Assembly: GCF_000243275.1 (NCBI RefSeq)
Contig: NZ_CM001437.1
Coordinates: forward strand, 2,833,650 to 2,897,649
Reading direction: 5' to 3'
From: Myroides odoratus DSM 2801
GTDB taxonomy: Bacteria; Bacteroidota; Bacteroidia; Flavobacteriales; Flavobacteriaceae
DNA length: 64,000 nucleotides
Shown piece by piece: positions 34,194 to 43,836 of the stretch. The notes below the pieces were generated by a model that ran no database searches, was not told where the DNA came from, and worked only from the letters and a program-made list of their open reading frames with translations. Within the stretch, counting starts at the first letter, position 1, and each line of letters opens with the position of its first letter. The position numbers were made by a program, and so were the translations under genes.

Positions 34194-34877
34194 TTAAGCT
34201 TTATCTCCAAATATTTGTCTTTCTTCCTGTATCAGGTTAAAAACCTCTGTAAAATCGCGTTTGATGTTGGGATTTTGCGTAAATTCACTTGTTGATAGCA
34301 GCATAATCAAAAATTCTTTATTTGTCATGTTGTTGGCTTCTTGTGCCTCTCTTAGTACCGTTTCTGATAATATTCTGGAGTCAAGCAAACTGTATTTCCA
34401 CTGCCCTTTTTCTTTAAAAAAATTAGCGGGTTGTATACCAAAAATAGTCCCTGTAGCTGTGTTCTCTTCAATTTCTAAATTAGCAAGTACAGCGCTAGAA
34501 AGCACCTCTATCTTTTTATCATCCACTGCCGAGTTTAAAAATAAAATTTCAACAAACTTTTTCGTATCTATAGTTTGTAAATCCTCATCACTTAGCAATA
34601 ACAAACCATTGGCGATATTCATTTGATCGACTAAAGTTCCATCTATGTTTTTTGTTTTGACAGCAGTTAATATTCCTTCATAATATTCAATAGACTCTTG
34701 ATCTAAATTGTCGTATAACGAGGTTCCATCTTTATTGATGAAAGCACTGTTTATCTTGTCATAAACAATGTTAATCTCATCATAGGCAACTGCAAGAGCT
34801 ACGGGGTCTAGGGTGTTTTTATTTTTACAAGACACAACTAGTATCAAGGCAAGTACGAAAGGTGCAATCTTTTTCAT
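34194..34877 (-). CDS. Hypothetical lipoprotein
   Basis: 227 residues. A lipoprotein signal ends at VVSCK (Cys ~17). The mature part is mostly helical, acidic and contains no motif I recognise. It converges on the YwqK-like gene and is divergent from sbcD. The frame, lipobox and terminator make it a real gene; its function is unknown. Confidence 0.7.
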   Translation of the reverse strand: MKKIAPFVLALILVVSCKNKNTLDPVALAVAYDEINIVYDKINSAFINKDGTSLYDNLDQESIEYYEGILTAVKTKNIDGTLVDQMNIANGLLLLSDEDLQTIDTKKFVEILFLNSAVDDKKIEVLSSAVLANLEIEENTATGTIFGIQPANFFKEKGQWKYSLLDSRILSETVLREAQEANNMTNKEFLIMLLSTSEFTQNPNIKRDFTEVFNLIQEERQIFGDKA

Positions 34878-35021
34878 CGTTTTATTTTTTACACGAAATT
34901 AGCTATTTAACGTTAAGAATGTGTTTTTTATACGTTTTATATTCTTGTATGTCGTGCCTCAACCAAATTTCTCCCTCACAACTGACAACTAAAAACACTA
35001 GGGATTCCCCGATATAACTTT

Positions 35022-35029
35022 TATCTTTG
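35022..35029 (+). promoter_or_regulatory. sbcD promoter, -7 element
   Basis: TATCTTTG, 21 bp before the ATG at 35051. It overlaps an in-frame ATG at 35027, which argues for the later start. Confidence 0.65.
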
Positions 35030-35050
35030 AGAGGTAAACAAAAGGGAAGC

Positions 35051-36268
35051 ATGAAAGTTAAGCTATTACATACAGCAGATTGGCATTTAGGCAAACGGTT
35101 AGATAATTTTTCAAGAATCGAAGAGCAAAAAGAAGTATTGGATGAAATCTGTCAAGTGGCAGATGAACAAGAAGCAGATATTGTCTTGATTGCAGGTGAT
35201 TTATTTGATACGTTTAATCCTCCCATCGAAGCAGAAGATCTATTTTATAAAACCCTTCGCCGTTTAACGCGTAATGGGCAGCGCCCTGTTTTGGCCATTG
35301 CCGGAAATCACGATAGCCCCGAGCGAATTGATGCACCAGATCCTTTAGCACGTGCTTGTGGAATTTTACTCGTGGGATTGCCCAATACTGTGGTTCAACC
35401 CATCGAAGAAAATGATGCTTTTACATTAACACAGTCCGTAGAAGGTTTTGTGGAGCTCAAGTTAGCACATCTTCCTTTTCCGATTCGCATCATACACACA
35501 CCTTATGCCAATGAGGTGCGATTGAAAAAAGCGTTGAATGTAGCAGATAAGACAACGGCTCTAAATGAAGTGTTGGCGAGTAATTGGCAAACCTTAGCTT
35601 CGGAGTATTGTGATACAGCAGGTGTTAACCTCTTAATTTCTCATTTGTACATGATGAAAAAAGGAGGAGAAGAACTGGAGGAACCCGATGGAGAAAAACC
35701 ATTGAAAATTGGAAATGCTGATTTGATTTATAGCGATAGTATTCCAACGCAGATTCAATATACCGCTTTGGGACATTTGCATCGAGCCCATCAAATAGGT
35801 GAGGCCGATCGCCCGGTTGTCTATGCTGGAAGTCCATTGTGCTATAGTTTTAGTGAAGCAGGACAAGAAAAATACACGATGTTGGTTGAGGTAGAGCCTA
35901 ATCAACCGGCAACTTATAAGAAAATTCCTCTTGTCAAAGGACGTCCATTGACGAGAAAAAAATGTTATGCTGTAGATGAAGCAGTCGAATGGTTGCAACA
36001 AAATCCAACACATTTGGTTGAGCTAACCTTAGTGAGCGATACCTTCTTACAAGCAGATGATATCAAGCGAATTCACCAAGCACACGATGGAATTATTACC
36101 ATTATTCCGGTTGTGAATTTAGCCAATCAATCTGAGGAGAATAAAAGAAAGCAAGTCAACTTAGAACAAGATATTCAAGGACTTTTTGCTGATTATTTTA
36201 AACAAAAAAACAATGGACAAGAACCCAATGAGGAAATCATGGAATTGTTCAATGAAATTATAAATTAA
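35051..36268 (+). CDS. sbcD: Exonuclease SbcD (Mre11-like)
   Basis: 405 residues from ATG 35051. Nuclease subunit of SbcCD, which opens hairpins and trims DNA ends. The calcineurin-type phosphoesterase motifs are HTADWHLGKR, GDLFDTFNPP, GNHDSPERID, LISHLYMM and LGHLHRAH. The capping domain follows. The start codon is chosen from the promoter position (35022-35029) and from the family's usual MKxLHTADWHLG start. sbcC follows after 8 bp. Confidence 0.96.
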   Translation: MKVKLLHTADWHLGKRLDNFSRIEEQKEVLDEICQVADEQEADIVLIAGDLFDTFNPPIEAEDLFYKTLRRLTRNGQRPVLAIAGNHDSPERIDAPDPLARACGILLVGLPNTVVQPIEENDAFTLTQSVEGFVELKLAHLPFPIRIIHTPYANEVRLKKALNVADKTTALNEVLASNWQTLASEYCDTAGVNLLISHLYMMKKGGEELEEPDGEKPLKIGNADLIYSDSIPTQIQYTALGHLHRAHQIGEADRPVVYAGSPLCYSFSEAGQEKYTMLVEVEPNQPATYKKIPLVKGRPLTRKKCYAVDEAVEWLQQNPTHLVELTLVSDTFLQADDIKRIHQAHDGIITIIPVVNLANQSEENKRKQVNLEQDIQGLFADYFKQKNNGQEPNEEIMELFNEIIN

Positions 36269-36276
36269 GAAGGACC

Positions 36277-39200
36277 ATGATACCCATTAAATTAACGCTA
36301 GAAGGTTTTTATTCCTATCAAGAAAAACAAGTCATTGATTTTACGCAGTTAATTCAAGCTGGTTTATTCGGGATATTTGGAAAAGTAGGATCAGGTAAAT
36401 CTTCTATTTTAGAAGCCATATCATTTGGATTATATGGTGAAAGTGAACGATTAAATGCTCGTGATAATCGAGCGTATAATATGATGAACTTAAAATCAGA
36501 CCGCATGAGTATTGATTTTGAGTTTCTGAATTTTAAAGAAGAAAAATACCGTATATACAGAGAGTTCAGACGTAATTCTAAGCGTTTTGATGATGTAAAA
36601 CGCGGAGATGCAGTCTTGTATCAGTGGAAAGAAGAACAGTGGATTCCATTACCCGATTTAAATATGGAAGGGGTAATTGGATTGAGTTATGAAAACTTCA
36701 AACGCACCATCATTATTCCGCAAGGAAAATTCAAAGAGTTTATTGAATTAGGAGGAAAAGATCGAACTAAGATGATGCAAGAAATCTTTGGTTTGGATCG
36801 TTTTGATTTAACGGGAAAGACCAAAGCCTTATATAGTACAACTCGTCAGCGCTATGACCATTTGCAAGGTCAGTTGCAGCGTTTTGCCTTGCTTACAGTA
36901 GAACAGATTGAAGAGAAAAAAACGCAGCATAAAGCGGAAGAAGTACAATTAACAGAGCTAACAGCAACGTTTAAAAAAGAACAAGAGCTCTTTCAGCAAT
37001 TGAAAGCAGTGAAAAGTGATTTCGAAACGTTCGAAACCAGTAAAAATGAATTAGCAACATTAGAAGCGCAAGAAGTTCAAATTCAGGCACAACAAAAGGA
37101 ATTAGAACAATATGAACAAGTAGATAAGGCTTTTCGTTCCGTATTAAAAGAACAACAACAAAACAAAGCGAAGTTAGTTGATAAACAAGCTGTTTTAGTA
37201 GAGCAAATCAAGGTTTTTCAAGAAAAGAAAACACAGTACACGCAGATTGCTGGAGAATTAGTAGCTGTTGAAAAACAATATGCAACGATTGAGCAAGAAA
37301 AGGCAAGACTCCGAGAATTGCAATTAATTCAAAGTATTAAACTAACGGAAGAATCTCAAAAAACTTTAGGTGAGCGTTTGAAAAAGGGCAATGAAGTTGT
37401 GGTGCAAACCAAAAAAGAACTACAAGAAATTCAACAGGCGATTGTAGGAATTGAGCAACAAATACAACGTTTAAAAACCAATCGAATGGATGCCATGCGT
37501 TTGATGGCTTTGGATAAATGGTTTACGGATTGGGCGTATGTACAGCAAAATAACAAAGAACTACAAACCAAAAAGACACAAGTACAAGGGGAAATTCAAC
37601 AGCTGAGTAGTACCTTGGAAAAGCTGGATTTCACCACGGAAGAAGAATGGCATATAAACTTAGCTAAACAAAGAGAGCTCAGTCAAGGGATTCAAATGCT
37701 GCTTACTCAGGAATTGGATCAATTGCGTGTGTCTCAACAATTGGCGCATTATGCAACTGCTTTAAAAGAAGGAGAAGCCTGTCCTTTATGTGGTGCTTTG
37801 GAACATCCTACGATTTTAACGAGCGAAGATGTATCGAGTTTAATTGCAGAATTAGAACGTAAACAAGAGAAACTTCGACAAGAAGCGCTGGAGCTAAATC
37901 AAAGAGAAAGAGAAGTACAAGCCTTGGTGGATAAGCGACATCTTTTGATGGTTCAAGAACAAGAAGTCAACCAACAAATAGGAGAAAAACAGAACCAATT
38001 ACAGCAATTGGAAATGACTTTTGTTTGGACCGAAATTGAAAAAGGCAATAAAGCTCAATTAGAGCAAGTCAAACAAGAAGCAATTCGAGTGAACGGAATG
38101 CTTGAACAGTTGGAAAATCAACAACAACAAGGAATAAAAAAGGCAGAAAGTACTCGAGCGAATGTAGATTTATATACGGCAAAATTAGCTGCGATCGAAT
38201 TAGATCAGGCGAGAATGGAAGCAGAGATTGAAGCCAAAGCGAAGCAAATTCAATTGTTGAACCTCAACGAAATCATAGCACAAGAGAAAGAAAAGATTGC
38301 CCAAGAGATTCAAAGTAAAGAAGAAGGGATTGCAAGCGTAGAAACAAGTTATCGCTCATTGACACAACAGCTACAGCAATTGACACCTGTTTTAGCTTCT
38401 TTGGAAACGGAACAGAAGAACAGTCAGCAGGTAATAGAAGAGTTGACCAAAACAGTAGAAGGGATAGAAGAACATATCCATCAATTACTTCAAGCGTTTC
38501 ATTTGGAAGAGGTGGCAGCAGTAGAACAAATTCTTGCTAAAAATATAGACATACAGGCAAGAAGAACCATGATTCAAGCGTTTATATTAAAGTTAGAAGT
38601 ATTGCGCAACCAAGTGAAGCAATTAGCAGCTAAATTGGAATCGCTTGCTTTTGACCCTGTGCGTTTTCAAAATCAAACCACAGTTGTAGCGACCTTAGAA
38701 CAACAAGTGAAAGAGCATACAACGTTGGTGGCAAAACTAGCGGGAGAGATTGAACGATTGGAGCAAGAGTACAAAGAGAAAGGGACACTATTACAAGAGT
38801 TTGATCAAGTGGAAAAGCGATTGAAAAATATCAATCTATTGGATAATATGTTTAAAGGCGCGGGATTTGTCAACTATGTATCGAGTATTTACCTGAGTAA
38901 CCTTTGTGATATAGCCAATCAGCGTTTTCATCGTTTAACAAATAATCAGTTGAGTTTGCAATTGAATGAAAATAACGATTTTGAAATTATTGATTATTTA
39001 AATAACGGAAAGGCACGTAGTGTGAAGACCTTATCGGGGGGGCAAAGTTTTCAAGTATCGCTATCTTTAGCTTTAGCATTAGCCGAAAGTGTACAGAGTT
39101 TATCTAAATCCAATAAGAACTTTTTCTTTATTGATGAAGGTTTTGGAACACAAGATACAGAATCGGTTAATATTGTTTTTGAAACGTTGAGCAGCCTGCA

Positions 39201-39318
39201 TAAAGAGAATCGCATTGTTGGAATCATTTCCCATGTGGATGAATTACAAGAGCGAATTCCGTTGTCTTTGTCCATTGTAAAAGACGAAGAAAAAGGAAGT
39301 AGAGTGGTAACTTCTTAA
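36277..39318 (+). CDS. sbcC: Exonuclease SbcC (Rad50-like ATPase)
   Basis: 1013 residues. N-terminal Walker A in GIFGKVGSGKSSILEAI (~35), two long coiled coils rich in Gln/Glu (about 200-850), the zinc-hook CPLCGALEHP at about 502 between them, the ABC signature KTLSGGQSFQVSLSLAL and Walker B FFFIDEGFGTQD near the C-terminus. It drives SbcD on hairpins and blocked ends. Starts 8 bp after sbcD; same operon. Confidence 0.96.
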   Translation: MIPIKLTLEGFYSYQEKQVIDFTQLIQAGLFGIFGKVGSGKSSILEAISFGLYGESERLNARDNRAYNMMNLKSDRMSIDFEFLNFKEEKYRIYREFRRNSKRFDDVKRGDAVLYQWKEEQWIPLPDLNMEGVIGLSYENFKRTIIIPQGKFKEFIELGGKDRTKMMQEIFGLDRFDLTGKTKALYSTTRQRYDHLQGQLQRFALLTVEQIEEKKTQHKAEEVQLTELTATFKKEQELFQQLKAVKSDFETFETSKNELATLEAQEVQIQAQQKELEQYEQVDKAFRSVLKEQQQNKAKLVDKQAVLVEQIKVFQEKKTQYTQIAGELVAVEKQYATIEQEKARLRELQLIQSIKLTEESQKTLGERLKKGNEVVVQTKKELQEIQQAIVGIEQQIQRLKTNRMDAMRLMALDKWFTDWAYVQQNNKELQTKKTQVQGEIQQLSSTLEKLDFTTEEEWHINLAKQRELSQGIQMLLTQELDQLRVSQQLAHYATALKEGEACPLCGALEHPTILTSEDVSSLIAELERKQEKLRQEALELNQREREVQALVDKRHLLMVQEQEVNQQIGEKQNQLQQLEMTFVWTEIEKGNKAQLEQVKQEAIRVNGMLEQLENQQQQGIKKAESTRANVDLYTAKLAAIELDQARMEAEIEAKAKQIQLLNLNEIIAQEKEKIAQEIQSKEEGIASVETSYRSLTQQLQQLTPVLASLETEQKNSQQVIEELTKTVEGIEEHIHQLLQAFHLEEVAAVEQILAKNIDIQARRTMIQAFILKLEVLRNQVKQLAAKLESLAFDPVRFQNQTTVVATLEQQVKEHTTLVAKLAGEIERLEQEYKEKGTLLQEFDQVEKRLKNINLLDNMFKGAGFVNYVSSIYLSNLCDIANQRFHRLTNNQLSLQLNENNDFEIIDYLNNGKARSVKTLSGGQSFQVSLSLALALAESVQSLSKSNKNFFFIDEGFGTQDTESVNIVFETLSSLHKENRIVGIISHVDELQERIPLSLSIVKDEEKGSRVVTS

Positions 39319-39356
39319 AAAGAAGTGAAGAAAAAGAGTAGAATCAAAAAAATAAG

Positions 39357-39376
39357 TACATTTGTTAGAACAAATG
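39357..39376 (+). promoter_or_regulatory. Promoter and palindrome of the TonB-like gene
   Basis: TACATTTG (39357-39364) fits the -7 consensus. A perfect palindrome CATTTGTT-AG-AACAAATG (39359-39376) overlaps it and the expected start of transcription, as an operator would. Confidence 0.5.
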
Positions 39377-39404
39377 AATGAATTAATAGCATCGAGTAAC
39401 TGAT

Positions 39405-40355
39405 ATGAATGTAAAATATACAAAAGAGGAAAAAACGTCAATCGTTATAACCTTGGGAATTACCCTATTGTTTTTCCTTCTTTTATTTTTTATCAAATTT
39501 ATGGATAGTCACACGTCGTATACCAGTTTTGGTGGAGGCGGAGGTGGTGGAGATGGTGTTGCTATCTCGCTAGAGGGAACGCCTGGAGATCATTTGACAA
39601 CTTCATCTAAACCTGTTGAGGTTGTACAGGAAGAACAACAAATTGCAAAAGCAGAACCGGTAGAAGAAAATAAGGTGTTGGCGTATGAAAAAGGAGAGGA
39701 AACTACGGTTGTTGTAAATAAAAAGGACGAAACGAAAAAGGCGAAACCCGTTGTTGAAAAACCATTGGAGAATGTAGCGAAAAAAACGACCGAAAAGAAA
39801 GCAGAAGCAACAGAGAAAAAAGCGGCTACACCAGCTAAGCCGGATGTTTCTAACACAACAAAAGATGCGATTAGTAGCTTTATGAATGGCGGAAGCGGTT
39901 CTGGAGGTGGTGGAACGACAGGTTCTGGAAAAGGAGGATTATCGACCAATGGTGGATATTATGGTACAGGGACTGGAAATGGTACAGGAAGCGGAAGCGG
40001 TGTAGGAAGTGGAACAGGATCCGGTATCGGAAGTGGATCTGGCGGTGGAGTAGGAAATGGCCATGGTGATGGTAGAGGTGACGGAGTCAATTATTCTCTT
40101 GATGGACGAAGCGCAACAGTCAAAGCGATTCCTAAATACACGTGTAACGAAATAGGAACAGTAGTTGTTGAAGTTTGGGTGGATCAAGCTGGGAATACAG
40201 TAGAAGCTAGAGCAGGTGTAAAAGGAACAACCAATACCGCTAGCTGTTTACTAGAGCAAGCAAAGATTGCAGCTTTACAAACCAAATGGCAAGCCAATGA
40301 TAAGGCCCCTGCAAAACAAGTAGGAAAAATAGTCTATCAGTTTAAACTAACATAA
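39405..40355 (+). CDS. TonB-like periplasmic-spanning protein
   Basis: 316 residues. One N-terminal membrane helix (about 13-31) is followed by a Gly run, an Ala/Lys/Glu-rich linker (about 70-145), a long Gly-Ser-Thr low-complexity stretch (about 163-225) and a C-terminal TonB/TolA-like domain (KAIPKYTCNEIGTVVVEVWV, QVGKIVYQFKLT) with two cysteines that could pair. exbB and exbD are convergent just downstream. Together they look like an energy-transducing complex; the gene may also be TolA-like. Own promoter. Confidence 0.78.
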   Translation: MNVKYTKEEKTSIVITLGITLLFFLLLFFIKFMDSHTSYTSFGGGGGGGDGVAISLEGTPGDHLTTSSKPVEVVQEEQQIAKAEPVEENKVLAYEKGEETTVVVNKKDETKKAKPVVEKPLENVAKKTTEKKAEATEKKAATPAKPDVSNTTKDAISSFMNGGSGSGGGGTTGSGKGGLSTNGGYYGTGTGNGTGSGSGVGSGTGSGIGSGSGGGVGNGHGDGRGDGVNYSLDGRSATVKAIPKYTCNEIGTVVVEVWVDQAGNTVEARAGVKGTTNTASCLLEQAKIAALQTKWQANDKAPAKQVGKIVYQFKLT

Positions 40356-40360
40356 AAAAA

Positions 40361-40388
40361 AGGAGCGATTTTCATCGCTCCTTTTTTT
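40361..40388. terminator. Bidirectional terminator between tonB-like and exbD genes
   Basis: AGGAGCGAT, TTTC loop, ATCGCTCCT with A and T runs on the two sides. Confidence 0.88.
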
Positions 40389-40782
40389 ATTGCTTTTGTG
40401 TAGCTATTACAAACTTGATGTTGTTTTTTACACCAATCTGTAAAACGTCTACAAGTTCTTGAATTTGCGAATTAAATGGGATTCGAATAACAACCGATTG
40501 ATCGGTATTTCCTCCTAATTCTGCTAATAAAGTCTGTTCTAATGCCTCGTATGGGACTTCAGTCTTATTAATGAAAAAACGTTTATCTTCTGTAACCGAT
40601 ATGGTCAAATGCTGTTTATTCGTCTTTTCATTTGATGCTGCTTTTGGAAGCATCATTTTTATCACATTGGGATTTGCTAATGTTGATAAAATAAGAAAGA
40701 ATAAAAGCAAGAAGAACATAATGTCACTTAAAGAGGAAGTCGCAATTTCCGCTTTAAAGCGTTTATTTCTTTTGATTGCCAT
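40387..40782 (-). CDS. exbD: ExbD/TolR biopolymer transport protein
   Basis: 131 residues from ATG 40782 (MAIKRNKRFKAEIATSSLSD). One membrane helix (SLSDIMFFLLLFFLILSTLA) carries the conserved Asp used for proton coupling; the periplasmic part ends FVIATQKQ. An ATG six codons upstream is possible. It overlaps the 3' end of exbB by 20 bp. Part of the ExbB/ExbD/TonB-type motor; the TonB-like gene converges on it. Confidence 0.9.
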   Translation of the reverse strand: MAIKRNKRFKAEIATSSLSDIMFFLLLFFLILSTLANPNVIKMMLPKAASNEKTNKQHLTISVTEDKRFFINKTEVPYEALEQTLLAELGGNTDQSVVIRIPFNSQIQELVDVLQIGVKNNIKFVIATQKQ

Positions 40783-41473
40783 TTGGTCTTTGTATTGCAT
40801 TAATAAAATCTAAAATCGTTTGTTGTGTATTCAACAAATAAGTGTCAATAGACGAATTCAGCAAGTGATACGCTGCATACGCTATAATACCAACAACTAA
40901 ACCAGAACCACTACTGATCATTTTCTCATATAGTCCTCCTGAAATATTAGCAATACTAATATCCTCTGAAATACTAATGTTGTAGAAAATACGGATAACC
41001 CCTAAAATTGTTCCAACGAAACCTAAAGTAGGAGCAATACCGGCAATTAATCCCAGGTGGCCCATCTTCTTTTCCATTTTTCCAATTTCAATAGTCGCTA
41101 AGCGCTCCATATTGGCTTCGATTTCAGTAATCGGTCTTCCAATTGAATGTGTACCTTCTAGAATGACTTTCGTATACGAATTATTGTCTCTTGACAAGGT
41201 TAAATCAACAGAATCCATTTGACCTTTCTCCAATAGGTTGAGTGTATTGGGAAGTACAGTTGCATCGTATTTTGTTTGTTTTCTAATATACAAATACCTC
41301 TCAATGGAAAGATATATCGTATAGATAAACAAAAGGATAATCGGAATCATAAAGATTCCTCCTTTAAGAACAAAATCTAACGCAGAAATTTGACTTTCTT
41401 GAGTTACTACTTCGTTTAAATCAGTTACGGCAGTAGTAATTGCATCTGGTGAAGCTTGCAAAAATGTAAACAT
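40763..41473 (-). CDS. exbB: ExbB/TolQ/MotA-family proton channel protein
   Basis: 236 residues with three membrane helices (about 33-54, 136-158 and 180-202). MGHLGLIAGIAPTLGFVGTILG (cited by APTLGFVGTILG) and SGSGLVVGIIAYAAYHLL are the conserved pore motifs. An N-terminal signal-like stretch and a periplasmic N-terminus are typical of Bacteroidota ExbB. First gene of exbB-exbD. Confidence 0.92.
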   Translation of the reverse strand: MFTFLQASPDAITTAVTDLNEVVTQESQISALDFVLKGGIFMIPIILLFIYTIYLSIERYLYIRKQTKYDATVLPNTLNLLEKGQMDSVDLTLSRDNNSYTKVILEGTHSIGRPITEIEANMERLATIEIGKMEKKMGHLGLIAGIAPTLGFVGTILGVIRIFYNISISEDISIANISGGLYEKMISSGSGLVVGIIAYAAYHLLNSSIDTYLLNTQQTILDFINAIQRPNGNQKK

Positions 41474-41563
41474 TAATGATAGTTTAAAATATGATCAAAT
41501 ATAAAAATAAAAATGAACAATCGTATGGGGTTTAGCGATTCAATTGTTACAGAATTTATAAAT

Positions 41564-42715
41564 TTAGTTCGAAGTATCTAGCTTGATAAAACGATTTAAA
41601 AGCGTAATGGACAAACCGAAAAGGGCAATAATAGCAAAAGCAGCCTGTAAAGAAGAGTGCTGTGCGATAAAACCAATCACGGGTGGTCCTAAAAAGAATC
41701 CAATAAAACCAATGCTCGTTACTAATGTTAACGCTTGTTGTGGGGGCATTATTGTACTATTTCCTGCTAAATGATAAACCATAGGAACAACTGCCGAAAC
41801 ACCAAACCCAACAATCATAAACGATAAAATAGTGGTATACACATGGGGAAATAAAACGGCAGCACCTAAACCAATAAAAATAAGTAAACCACAAACGGAT
41901 AAGGTTTTGCGTTCTCCATATTTTCGTACGGTATAATCCGAGATAAAACGACCACTAGCCATGGTAAACATATAAGCCGTTAAGCCATATCCTACTAATT
42001 CAATAGGAGCTAAGGCAATGTGTTTCATGTATTCACTAGACCAATCAGTCATAGTACCCTCTGTCACCATCGAAAAAAAGGCGAGTAAGCCTAGAACGGT
42101 TAAATTCTTGTCTGGCCAATTCCATTTTTTTTGTGCTGTAGCTTGTTCTTTTTCTAGCGGAGCCGCATCGGGTGTTAAAAATTTAAACAAGAATAGGGAG
42201 GCTACAATACCTACCGAGGAAAAGTAAATGAAATGATCGAAAGGTGGAACGTAACTGCTGATCATTTCGGCACCTAACCAGGAAGCTGCAAAACCTCCAA
42301 TGCTCCAAGTACCATGGAGAGATCCGATAATTTGTCCTTTGTATTGTTTGGACACATTAATCGCTTGGGTATTGATGGAAATATTAGTGAGGTTGCTAAA
42401 AACACCAAATAGAACCAAGTTTATTTTCAATTGCCAAAGAATGTCCCAATAGCCAATACCGACCAGTAAGACAAAATAAGAAAGTAAGAAATACAAGGTA
42501 GAACGTTTACTTCCCAATTTAGCAATAATAGAACCAGCAAAGGGCAAGGAAATTAAAGTCCCAATTGAAATGTACAACAGGACAAAGCCCCAAGCCGAAT
42601 CATTTACTTCAAAATATTCTTTGATGGTCGGAATTCGCGAAGCCCATGAGGCAGAGACTCCACCAAAAAAGAAGAATAAAACCGTAACAGCTATTCGGGC
42701 CAAATGTTTGGACAT
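41564..42715 (-). CDS. MFS transporter (FucP/YbjJ-like)
   Basis: 383 residues, twelve helices. RIPTIKEYFEVNDSAWGFVL at the start is typical of the YbjJ group of MFS proteins, with GSIIAKLGSKRSTLYF as the motif-A loop. Between it and the ankyrin gene upstream lies a terminator, so it has its own promoter. Substrate unknown. Confidence 0.88.
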   Translation of the reverse strand: MSKHLARIAVTVLFFFFGGVSASWASRIPTIKEYFEVNDSAWGFVLLYISIGTLISLPFAGSIIAKLGSKRSTLYFLLSYFVLLVGIGYWDILWQLKINLVLFGVFSNLTNISINTQAINVSKQYKGQIIGSLHGTWSIGGFAASWLGAEMISSYVPPFDHFIYFSSVGIVASLFLFKFLTPDAAPLEKEQATAQKKWNWPDKNLTVLGLLAFFSMVTEGTMTDWSSEYMKHIALAPIELVGYGLTAYMFTMASGRFISDYTVRKYGERKTLSVCGLLIFIGLGAAVLFPHVYTTILSFMIVGFGVSAVVPMVYHLAGNSTIMPPQQALTLVTSIGFIGFFLGPPVIGFIAQHSSLQAAFAIIALFGLSITLLNRFIKLDTSN

Positions 42716-42773
42716 AAAGTTGAATTAGAGGATTGTAAATGCGTTTGTTTTAGGAGACAAAGGTATAAAAAAG

Positions 42774-42802
42774 AAGAACGACCTGTTGCTCAGATCGTTC
42801 TT
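42774..42802 (-). terminator. Terminator of the ankyrin operon
   Basis: AAGAACGA-c-CTG pairs with CAG-a-TCGTTCTT; on the minus strand a CTTTTTTATA run follows. Confidence 0.78.
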
Positions 42803-42837
42803 GATTTTTATGTACTCTTTATTTTTTTCTACTGCAT

Positions 42838-43815
42838 TTAATTGGTTGCCCCAGCCATTAACAGTTGTTCAACAATTTCAGTAAAGCCTTTTTCGCTGGC
42901 ATAAGCCATCGCACTTTTACTGCTATCATCTACTTGGTTGAGGTTTGCACCCGCATCAATCAATAAAGCCGTGAAGTCATTATGGCCTTGATAAGCAGCT
43001 ACAATCAAGGGTGATTCACTATAGGCATTTAAGGCATTGATAGACGCTCCTTGGTCCACTAATAGTTTAGCGATAAATCGATTGCCAATTGCTGCGGCAT
43101 AATGTAAAGGGGAATTTCCATTCAGTAGGCTACTATTAATATCAGCTCCAGCTTGAATCAATTGCTCCACCACACCAATATTGGAATTTTGAACGGCTAA
43201 TACGAGAGGAGTTTGCCCCTCATTGTTCACTTCATTAATTGTTGAGGTATCTTGTTTAAGCAAGGCTTTTACCGTTTCACTTTGTCCATTGTAGACCGCT
43301 TGATGTAAAGGAGTATTGCCGTTATCATCTTTTTGACTAACACCTGCTGTTCTAGATAAAGCAACAACTAAATCTCGCAATCCCGCCGCTGTTGCATAAT
43401 CCAACGCATTAAAACCTTCGTTGTCTTTGATGGTTTGATCCGCCCCTTGACTAAGGAAGAAAAGAGCCGTTTCTGTTTTTCCTGCTTTAATAGCATAGAG
43501 CAAAGGTGTTTTTCCTTCTTTATCCGTAGCATTGATATCCGCTCCGCCTTCTATTAATAAGGTGATGATTTCTTTATTGCCATTTTCAGCAATGCGGTGA
43601 ATGGGGGCCTGACTATTGTTGTTCGCTTGGGAAACATCAGCTCCTGCTTGAATAAGCAATTGAACCAAATCCCTCGCCCCCTTGATACAGACATAATATA
43701 GCGGGGTATTCCCCAATGCATCTCGTTTATTAATATTGATACCGCCCTTTTTTAAAAACGCTTCAATAACTCCTTTTTGTCCTGCTTTACAGGCATTTAA
43801 AAACATAGTATCCAT
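42838..43815 (-). CDS. Ankyrin-repeat protein A
   Basis: 325 residues made of nine to ten ankyrin repeats of ~33 residues (for example GNTPLYYVCIKGARDLVQLL, GKTPLLYAIKAGKTETALFF, GNTPLHQAVYNGQSETVKAL, GNSPLHYAAAIGNRFIAKLL). No signal peptide or membrane helix, so it is probably cytosolic and binds a protein partner. Last gene of a TPR-ankyrin-ankyrin operon next to the giant AAA ATPase and the flotillin; 21 bp separate it from ankyrin protein B. Confidence 0.92.
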   Translation of the reverse strand: MDTMFLNACKAGQKGVIEAFLKKGGININKRDALGNTPLYYVCIKGARDLVQLLIQAGADVSQANNNSQAPIHRIAENGNKEIITLLIEGGADINATDKEGKTPLLYAIKAGKTETALFFLSQGADQTIKDNEGFNALDYATAAGLRDLVVALSRTAGVSQKDDNGNTPLHQAVYNGQSETVKALLKQDTSTINEVNNEGQTPLVLAVQNSNIGVVEQLIQAGADINSSLLNGNSPLHYAAAIGNRFIAKLLVDQGASINALNAYSESPLIVAAYQGHNDFTALLIDAGANLNQVDDSSKSAMAYASEKGFTEIVEQLLMAGATN

Positions 43816-43836
43816 AGCAATTGTATTCCGTTTGTA

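Noticed and set aside
34194..34877. The lipoprotein next to the YwqK-like gene as its toxin partner
   Set aside because: It has its own lipoprotein signal, is convergent instead of cotranscribed, and has no toxin motif.
35027..35050. Upstream start for sbcD at 35027
   Set aside because: The -7 promoter element TATCTTTG overlaps it, and the family starts with the MKxLHTADWHLG block at 35051.
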